Shown here: piece after piece, positions 27,037-32,723 of the stretch
How the letters are laid out: every line of letters begins with the position of its first letter
Position numbering within the stretch: position 1 is the first letter of the stretch
NCBI GenBank assembly: GCA_020721325.1
Contig: DYNA01000033.1
Coordinates: forward strand, 1 to 32,723
DNA: 32,723 nt
Direction of reading: 5' to 3'
DNA from: Paludibacter propionicigenes
GTDB taxonomy: Bacteria > Bacteroidota > Bacteroidia > Bacteroidales > JAIFNL01
Translations under genes and position numbers: made by a program
The notes under the pieces: model-generated
The model's input: the letters and a program-made list of their open reading frames with translations, nothing else
Databases searched by the model: none
Told to the model about the DNA's origin: nothing

Positions 27037-29175
27037 ATGAAAAATTTTTATTTCCTAGTTATTTTAGTATTTTTAACAGGGAGTTATAGTATTGCAAATT
27101 CAATACCCAAAGACACTACGCTTTCGGCTGAAAAACGATTAGCCAAAGCCGAAGCATACATTGATGCGGGAAATTTTGAAGAAGCAATAAAAATGTATGA
27201 AAGTTTGCTTAGGGAAGACCCTAACAATCCGGTTCTGAATTTTTATTTGGGGTATTGTTACTTAAATACCACCGATAGAAAAGATAAAGCAACAAAGTAT
27301 CTAAAAAAAGCAGTGCAGGATATTCCGGAAGATGCAGAATCGGCAACCTATATTAAAGTAATAGGAAAAACGAATGAACTCGACGAAGTTCCTTTGGAAG
27401 CCATGTATTATTTGGGTAAGGCATACCATGCAAATTATAAATTTCAAGAAGCCATTGATGTTTATAATAAGTTATTGGTTAAAATTCCTCCTAAAAGTAC
27501 AGACTTTGAGGTTGCTGTGAAGCGTGAAATTCAATACTGTCAAAATGGCATTGAATTAACAAAAAACAGAGTTGAAATGGAGGTTATTCCATTGACTGTT
27601 TTAAATTCGGAGTTTACTGAACATAGCCCTGTATTAACTGCTAATGAAGAGCTTTTGATTTTTACCAGTTTGAAAGAAGGTAATAAAGGTAAACAAATGC
27701 CCGATGGTCAGTGGCCTGAAGATATTTATGTTTCTCAAAAAGTTGATGGAAATTGGACAAGTCCAAAGTCAATTGGGGAAAATATTAATTCTACCCACAA
27801 CGATGCAAGTATTTCATTATCTGTTGATGGTACTCAATTGTATATTTACAAAGATGCTTCTGGAAAAGGGGATATTTATTATTCCGAATCGAAAAACGGA
27901 ACTTCTTGGTCTGACCCTGTAAAATTGAACGAAAGCATCAATACCAAATACAAAGAAACTCATGCTTCGATATCTGCTGATGGTCAATATTTGTATTTTA
28001 TTAGCGATAGAACCAAACAAAAAGTTGAAGGCAAGTTTTTAAAGCAAAAAATTGGTTATGGTGGTCTTGATATCTATGTATCAAAAAGATTGCCTGATGG
28101 AAACTGGGCTGAAGCTAAAAATTTAGGACAAATTTTAAATACCTCTGAAGACGAAGAAGGCGTGTATGTACACCCAAACGGAAATCTTTATTTTAGTTCT
28201 AAAGGACATAATAGCATGGGAGGTTATGACATTTTCTATGCCACTCAAGACGACCAAGGTAAATGGTCAAAACCTGTAAATATTGGTTACCCAATTAATA
28301 CAACAGAAGACGATTTATACTATGTAGTAAATCCCGGAAGCAATAGAGCTTACTATGTGTCGGCGCATCAAAATCCTGAAAGTAAAAATAAAACGGACAT
28401 TTATCAAATTGGATTTGGTGACGGAAACTTCCAAAATATTGCTCTTTACGAAGGATTTCTAAAATTAGAAAACGATGCTCAACTTGATTCGGCTGTTATT
28501 GTTGTTACTGATACTGAAACCAATGAAATTATTGGTGTTTTCAGACCCGATAAAAAAACCGGAAAATATTTTATGCTTTTAAGCCCAACAAAAGATTATT
28601 TATTAACTTATGAAGAAGCTGGTTATGAAAGCGAAGTTGATACACTTCCCGTTACAAGAACCAACTCTTATTTAGAACGTTTAAGTTCAAATGATTTGGG
28701 GGTTACTACTTTAAAGAAACCTACTTTTTATGCCGATTTTGCAATTGCTATAAACGATATTATGTTTGAATTTAATAAATTTGTAATCAATGAAGAGTTA
28801 AATCCGGGTATTTATGAAAATTTAGACAAATTTGCTGAATATTTGATTAACGACCCAAGTTTGAATTTACAAATTGACGGACACTGCTGTAAAATTGGTA
28901 AAGAACAGTACAATGTTAAACTTTCTGGACAACGTGCTAATTTTATTAAAGATTATCTTGTTAAGAAAGGCGTTAATGCTAAACGAATTACTACAAAAGA
29001 ATTTGGATATAGTACTCCAATAGCTATTAATCAAAATTCTGACGGTTCTTGGAAAGAAGAATCTATGAAATTTAATAGACGCATTGAGTTCAAAATTACT
29101 GGTGAGAATGCTCCTAAAGTGAAAGTTGTTAGCCTTCCTGTTCCAGACAAATTTAAAGTAAATAAAGAATTATAA
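27037..29175 (+). CDS. TPR-PD40-CRD-OmpA protein with PorE-like architecture
   Basis: 712 residues. Order: a signal peptide (to about residue 22), TPR region (about 30-170), PD40-type beta-propeller repeats (about 190-465; for example LSVDGTQLYIYKD, ISADGQYLYFISDR, HPNGNLYFSSKG), a carboxypeptidase-regulatory-like beta domain (about 475-550) and a C-terminal OmpA domain (about 575-700). This is the layout of PorE, a peptidoglycan-linked component of the type IX secretion system, and of related periplasmic anchors. No lipobox Cys follows the signal, unlike PorE. In the OmpA domain, GHCCKIG replaces the usual GHTDxxG, so the diaminopimelate-binding Asp is a Cys (C618), while the Arg in LSGQRAN is kept. 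A perfect terminator follows. Confidence 0.88.
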   Translation: MKNFYFLVILVFLTGSYSIANSIPKDTTLSAEKRLAKAEAYIDAGNFEEAIKMYESLLREDPNNPVLNFYLGYCYLNTTDRKDKATKYLKKAVQDIPEDAESATYIKVIGKTNELDEVPLEAMYYLGKAYHANYKFQEAIDVYNKLLVKIPPKSTDFEVAVKREIQYCQNGIELTKNRVEMEVIPLTVLNSEFTEHSPVLTANEELLIFTSLKEGNKGKQMPDGQWPEDIYVSQKVDGNWTSPKSIGENINSTHNDASISLSVDGTQLYIYKDASGKGDIYYSESKNGTSWSDPVKLNESINTKYKETHASISADGQYLYFISDRTKQKVEGKFLKQKIGYGGLDIYVSKRLPDGNWAEAKNLGQILNTSEDEEGVYVHPNGNLYFSSKGHNSMGGYDIFYATQDDQGKWSKPVNIGYPINTTEDDLYYVVNPGSNRAYYVSAHQNPESKNKTDIYQIGFGDGNFQNIALYEGFLKLENDAQLDSAVIVVTDTETNEIIGVFRPDKKTGKYFMLLSPTKDYLLTYEEAGYESEVDTLPVTRTNSYLERLSSNDLGVTTLKKPTFYADFAIAINDIMFEFNKFVINEELNPGIYENLDKFAEYLINDPSLNLQIDGHCCKIGKEQYNVKLSGQRANFIKDYLVKKGVNAKRITTKEFGYSTPIAINQNSDGSWKEESMKFNRRIEFKITGENAPKVKVVSLPVPDKFKVNKEL

Positions 29176-29193
29176 GAATAATTTCATATTATT

Positions 29194-29228
29194 AAAATGC
29201 CGACAGTCTTATTACTTGTCGGCATTTT
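29194..29228 (+). terminator. Intrinsic terminator after the OmpA-like gene
   Basis: AAAATGCCGACA (29194-29205) and TGTCGGCATTTT (29217-29228) form a perfect 12-bp stem with an 11-nt loop, followed by TA. The GC-rich core with flanking A and T runs makes it a classic bidirectional rho-independent terminator, 18 nt past the stop codon. It covers the ORF-track start of the next gene (29197). Confidence 0.85.
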
Positions 29229-29241
29229 TAATTTTAAATCG

Positions 29242-29778
29242 ATGCTTACAAATAAAAACATTCAATTGAGGGCTTTAGAACCTGAAGATTTGGAACTTTT
29301 ATATCTTTGGGAAAACAATAGCAGTTTGTGGCTATTATCTAATACAACTGTGCCTATTTCAAAGCATCAGTTGGTTCAACTCATTCAAGATGCTTCTTTA
29401 AGTATTTTCGATACTAAACAGTTGCGTTTAATGATTGAAAGCAGACTAACCAAAGAAGCAATTGGTTGCATTGATTTATTTGACTTCGACGCTCAAAACA
29501 AAAAAGCCGGAATTGGAATTTTAATTTATGATTCTAATTTCAGAAACCATGGTTTTGGAAGCCAAGCTTTATCGACAATGATAGATTACGCCTTTGAGTT
29601 TTTACAGCTTCATCAATTGTATTGCAATATTTTAACTGATAATGAACCCAGTATCAAGGTGTTTACTCAAATGGGTTTTCAAATTGTTGGCAAAAAATTA
29701 GACTGGATTTTTGATGGAAAAAAATGGAAAGATGAATACATTTTACAACTCATCAACCAAAATCACATGATTACTTAA
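29242..29778 (+). CDS. GNAT-family N-acetyltransferase (RimJ/RimL-like)
   Basis: 178 residues from MLTNKNIQLRALEPEDLELL. The GNAT fold shows LRALEPEDLELLYLWEN at the start, KEAIGCIDLFDFDAQNKKAGIGILI as strands 4-5, the acetyl-CoA loop FRNHGFGSQALSTMIDYAF (Q/RxxGxG/A motif) and the closing NEPSIKVFTQMGFQIVGK. It probably acetylates a protein N terminus, a ribosomal protein or a small amine; the substrate is not predictable. The ORF-track start at 29197 is rejected because those 15 residues are translated from the terminator stem. It should need its own promoter, although none is clear in the short gap. Confidence 0.9.
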   Translation: MLTNKNIQLRALEPEDLELLYLWENNSSLWLLSNTTVPISKHQLVQLIQDASLSIFDTKQLRLMIESRLTKEAIGCIDLFDFDAQNKKAGIGILIYDSNFRNHGFGSQALSTMIDYAFEFLQLHQLYCNILTDNEPSIKVFTQMGFQIVGKKLDWIFDGKKWKDEYILQLINQNHMIT

Positions 29779-30111
29779 CTCTTTGATAATTTGACTTTGC
29801 TGAAATGCAACCAAACAACGCCGAGAACAAAAATTTGAGGAATTATTGACTATTTAATTGCCTGTAAAATTGGTGTAATAAGCATTATGTAGTAGCTAAT
29901 AATGAGCTAATTGCAATAAATAAAGTTGTTCTCAACTGCTAAATACCGAAAAAGTGAAAATTCAAAAAAGAATCGATAACAAGTTTATAAATAATTACCT
30001 CATTTCTTTTAAACCTAAAATCTGCAAGTTGTCGAATCTATTTGTTGATATGCAATTAATACCGTTACTTTCAATTAGTTAGTATCATACTTACTGATTT
30101 AACCTCAAATA
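29779..30111. other. Gene-free gap between convergent genes
   Basis: These 333 bases between the GNAT gene and the convergent small secreted protein gene contain no ORF with coding character and no strong terminator. A short palindrome (TAGCT...AGCTA) lies near 29890. AATTAATACCGTTACTTTC near 30050 resembles one arm of the palindromic elements at 181 and 2185, but no matching second arm was found. Confidence 0.4.
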
Positions 30112-30567
30112 CTAATTATGAATAAGAATCATTCCGTAATTCGATTCGGAATACCCATCAAAATATTCTTTTATTTCTATTTCAATTAAAAAATCTTCTA
30201 TTTCAGTTGGCTCAAAATGTAATATCGAACTGTTTCCGCTTTTTTCGCCAGAAGCTACTTTTTTCCATTCGTTTTTTTCTTTTTTATACAAATTTACTAC
30301 AATTTCTTTTACACGATAATCGCCATAAGCCATTATGCCATAAGTGTATTTATTTTCTAAACGATAATAGATTTTTTTTCGTATTGAAATATTTTCAAAT
30401 TCTATGTGAATTACTCTTACTCCTTCTTTTTCCAAAGTAGAAACTGTTTCTGTTAGCCCTTTTATTATGGGCAACATAGAATTTTCATTATTTGTATTTT
30501 TATCTTTTTGTGCCGATAAATCGAATATTGCCAATACAAAAAGCAAGCTGATTAAAAGCTGTTTCAT
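30112..30567 (-). CDS. Small secreted protein of unknown function
   Basis: 151 residues, family not recognised. A clear signal peptide (MKQLLISLLFVLAIFDLSAQ) precedes a mature part of about 130 residues. The first 30 residues are Asn/Lys/Glu-rich, and the rest is rich in alternating hydrophobic residues (VRVIHIEFENISIRKKIYYRL, VKEIVVNLYKKEKNEWKKVA, DFLIEIEIKEYFDGYSESNYG), which suggests a small beta-sandwich. No catalytic motif, lipobox or sorting domain is visible. It is convergent with the GNAT gene and divergent from the WYL regulator, so it is a single-gene unit. Confidence 0.7.
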   Translation of the reverse strand: MKQLLISLLFVLAIFDLSAQKDKNTNNENSMLPIIKGLTETVSTLEKEGVRVIHIEFENISIRKKIYYRLENKYTYGIMAYGDYRVKEIVVNLYKKEKNEWKKVASGEKSGNSSILHFEPTEIEDFLIEIEIKEYFDGYSESNYGMILIHN

Positions 30568-30743
30568 AAGAAATCAGGATTTATAAATTAATATTTTTTT
30601 ATAACAAAATAATATTATAATGTAACAATATAAGTATTGAATATATATACGCAAAACGTTTTTTTTTGTTTTTTATTTTCATAAAAAAAAATGAAAAACC
30701 ATTTAAGTTTTCATTTTTTAAAAAAAAATAAAAAAAAAACATT

Positions 30744-30751
30744 TATCTTTG
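30744..30751 (+). promoter_or_regulatory. Putative -7 element for the WYL regulator
   Basis: TATCTTTG matches TAnnTTTG exactly and is identical to the MoxR-operon -7 box; it lies 35 nt before the ATG at 30787. The -33 region is only T-rich. The box lies inside the N-terminal extension of the ORF-track reading frame, which argues against that longer start. Confidence 0.45.
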
Positions 30752-30786
30752 TAAAATATTTTCGTAAAACCAAAAACAATTCCATC

Positions 30787-31686
30787 ATGCAAAACCAAGA
30801 AAGTTTAGAGAAACTGCTTAAAATTTTGATGACTCTCTCCAATGATTTGGGTTATACTCCGGCTGAATTAGCCGAAATGTACGATACCAACCAACGCATT
30901 GTTTCGGGCTACATCAAAACCTTGCGCGATGCCGGTTTTATTGTTTCCGAAACGGAAGGAAAATTGAAAGTAGATAAAAAATCGCCTTATTACAAAGAAA
31001 TCAGCCGACTTTTGCATTTTAGCGACGAGGAGGCGTACATTCTCAACAAAGCCATACATTCCATTGACAATGTGAACGAAATAAAGAATAATTTGATAAA
31101 CAAATTGTATTCGCTTTACGATTTCGACCGCGTAGCCGTTACGGTGGTTAAGCGCGAAAGCTCCGAAAATGTGCATCAATTAACGCAAGCCATTAAGCAT
31201 AAACACCAAGTTATTTTGCACAATTATGCCTCAGCCAACAGCTCGAAAGTGAGCAACCGCTTGGTTGAACCGTTTGATTTTACAACCAATTACATTTCGG
31301 TTTGGTGCTATGAAGTAGAAAGCGGAAAAAACAAATTGTTTAAAACCTCGCGCATCTGGAGAGTGGAATTATTGAACGAAAATTGGAAACACGAATCCAA
31401 ACATCAGCAAGATTTTATTGATATGTTTCGCATTGGCGGAAAAGAAAAAATGCCTATTCAAATGAAACTCAGTTTGCGTGCGTTTCAATTGATTATTGAG
31501 GAGTTTCCGCTGAGCGAAAAAGTGATTACACCCATTGAAAACAATCAATATCTGTTCGATGGTTGGGTAACGAGTTTCAACGGAATAGGGCGTTTTGTTT
31601 TGGGTTTGCCCGAAGAGGTAGAGGTCATTTCGCCCGATGCTTTTAAAGATTTTTTGAATAAAAAAATAATTAATCGGAGGTTTTGA
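30787..31686 (+). CDS. WYL-domain transcriptional regulator
   Basis: 299 residues from MQNQESLEKLLKIL. An N-terminal winged helix-turn-helix (YTPAELAEMYDTNQRIVSGYIKTLRDAGFIV, about residues 23-53) is followed by a linker and a WYL domain (about 130-190; VILHNYASANSSKVSNRLVEPFDF, then ISVWCYEVESGKNKLFKTSRI) and a C-terminal WCX-like part. WYL proteins sense nucleic-acid or nucleotide ligands and often control phage-defence loci. The ORF-track start 32 codons upstream is poly-Lys/Phe translation across the promoter and is rejected. An adenine methyltransferase gene starts 48 nt downstream on the same strand, so this regulator may control it. Confidence 0.88.
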   Translation: MQNQESLEKLLKILMTLSNDLGYTPAELAEMYDTNQRIVSGYIKTLRDAGFIVSETEGKLKVDKKSPYYKEISRLLHFSDEEAYILNKAIHSIDNVNEIKNNLINKLYSLYDFDRVAVTVVKRESSENVHQLTQAIKHKHQVILHNYASANSSKVSNRLVEPFDFTTNYISVWCYEVESGKNKLFKTSRIWRVELLNENWKHESKHQQDFIDMFRIGGKEKMPIQMKLSLRAFQLIIEEFPLSEKVITPIENNQYLFDGWVTSFNGIGRFVLGLPEEVEVISPDAFKDFLNKKIINRRF

Positions 31687-31734
31687 TTAATAAAAAGTTG
31701 GTATTTTTTATAAAAAAATATTGAAAGAAATAGA

Positions 31735-32723
31735 ATGATGCTTTTTGAAGAATATAAATATTTTAATTATCAATTTCCTGAACCACAATATTTGGGTGCT
31801 AAATATACGCATTTGGCGTGGCTAAATAAATTTATCCCGAAAAATATCAATTCGGCATTAGACGTTTTTGCCGGTTCTCAGTCGGTTGCTTATCTGTTTA
31901 AACAATTGGGTTTGAAAACATTCACGAATGATTTTTTAAATTTTAATAATCAAATCGGACTTTCATTAATTGAAAATCATAATACTAAATTAAGTGATAA
32001 TGATTTAGATATACTTTTTCAAGAAAACAACAATCCACATTACAATTTATTTCAAGAAGTTTATGCGAAAGTTTTTTTTGAACATGAAGAATGTAAATTT
32101 TTAGATAATTTTAGAGCAAACATAGAATTACTTGATAATAAGTATAAAAAAGCACTTGCTTTTACAATTATGAACCGAAGTATGACAAGAAAAGTTACGA
32201 TGGGACATTTTTGTCATACCCAAGCCTTGAATTATGCCGCCGACCCCGAAGGTATAAAACGAAACAGAAGTTTAATCAGACCAATAAAAGATATATTTTT
32301 GGATTTATTACCAAAATACAATCAATCCATTTTTGATAACGGACAAGAAAACAAGAGTTTTAATCAAAATATTCTAAATTTAATACCTACTTTAAATAAG
32401 ATTGATTTAGTGTATTTCGACCCGCCCTATTGCGATAGCCATGCGGATTATCAAAGTTTTTACCATTTGTTAGAAACTTATACTGAATATTGGAAAGATA
32501 AAGAATTTATAAATGGAACTCGCCGTTACGAACCCCAATTATTTAGCGGTTTCGACAAAAAACGAGACATTATAAATTCATTGGAAAAACTATTTGAAAT
32601 TTCACAAGAAATTCCTTACTGGTTAATTAGTTACAATGACAGAAGCTATCCGTCAATTGAAACTTTAAAAAATATTATTTCAAAATATAGAGAAGTGGAA
32701 ATACAAACAAAAACATATCAACA
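31735..32723 (+). CDS. D12-class adenine-specific DNA methyltransferase, cut by window end
   Basis: Not in the ORF track because it runs off the edge. From ATG at 31735 (or 31738) the frame stays open for 329 codons to the end of the window. It has YLGAKYTHLAWL at the start, the AdoMet motif LDVFAGSQSVAYLFKQLG (FxGxG-like; about residues 42-59), a target-recognition-like middle, and the N6-adenine motif IV VYFDPPYCDSHADY followed by FYHLLETY and PYWLISYNDRSYP. Order and motifs place it in the alpha-class D12 (Dam/MboI-like) family. The specificity is unknown. It follows the WYL regulator by 48 nt; a cognate nuclease, if any, would lie beyond the window. Confidence 0.88.
   Translation, partial: MMLFEEYKYFNYQFPEPQYLGAKYTHLAWLNKFIPKNINSALDVFAGSQSVAYLFKQLGLKTFTNDFLNFNNQIGLSLIENHNTKLSDNDLDILFQENNNPHYNLFQEVYAKVFFEHEECKFLDNFRANIELLDNKYKKALAFTIMNRSMTRKVTMGHFCHTQALNYAADPEGIKRNRSLIRPIKDIFLDLLPKYNQSIFDNGQENKSFNQNILNLIPTLNKIDLVYFDPPYCDSHADYQSFYHLLETYTEYWKDKEFINGTRRYEPQLFSGFDKKRDIINSLEKLFEISQEIPYWLISYNDRSYPSIETLKNIISKYREVEIQTKTYQ

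Noticed and set aside
29970-30090. Possible third copy of the palindromic element
   Set aside because: One stretch matches an arm at about 15 of 18 positions, but no inverted partner arm exists at the expected distance and the centre does not align.

Overview
The window is a low-GC stretch of chromosome from a member of the phylum Bacteroidota. Evidence: protein families largely confined to or typical of that phylum (DUF4837 lipoprotein, the Bat aerotolerance operon, a TPR-PD40-OmpA protein with the PorE layout), an almost complete absence of Shine-Dalgarno sequences, and several upstream elements matching the Bacteroidota sigma-factor consensus (TTTG, about 20 nt, TAnnTTTG). The order and genus cannot be told from the sequence. 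No rRNA, tRNA, CRISPR array, insertion sequence or prophage gene was seen.

Region 1 (1-7.7 kb, all minus strand): a likely prs / CoA-binding protein / thioredoxin-like operon; an inserted type II restriction-modification pair of the HaeII family, with an intact C5 methyltransferase and an endonuclease split by a frameshift in an A7 tract; a fused SpmA-SpmB membrane protein; and an ABC-F ATPase in which one of the two composite ATP sites is degenerate. Two related palindromic elements of about 80 bp lie in the gaps at 181-260 and 2185-2268.

Region 2 (7.9-20.1 kb): a plus-strand DUF4837 lipoprotein faces a long minus-strand array that starts at a good promoter before a MoxR ATPase gene. It continues through DUF58, a membrane-anchored BatD/DUF4381-like protein, BatA, BatB, an NlpC/P60 peptidase, BatC, BatD, a DEDDh exonuclease and BatE, and probably reads on into a pentapeptide-repeat gene and a PhnB-like VOC gene. 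MoxR-DUF58-VWA-TPR arrays are thought to assemble or protect envelope or metallo-complexes under stress. Here the set carries a peptidase, an exonuclease and a BatC with a thrombospondin type 3-like calcium-binding insert.

Region 3 (20.3-29.8 kb, plus strand): tilS, an M1 metallopeptidase, an unrecognised multi-pass membrane protein with a coiled-coil tail, recR, a GT2 glycosyltransferase with an extra C-terminal domain, a PorE-like TPR/PD40/CRD/OmpA protein closed by a perfect hairpin terminator, and a GNAT acetyltransferase.

Region 4 (29.8-32.7 kb): a non-coding gap, a small secreted protein of unknown function (minus), then a WYL-domain regulator and, 48 nt later, a D12-class adenine methyltransferase truncated by the window edge. 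This is a plausible start of a second restriction or defence locus. The adenine methyltransferase is absent from the ORF track. Several ORF-track starts were moved downstream where promoters, terminators or domain starts required it.
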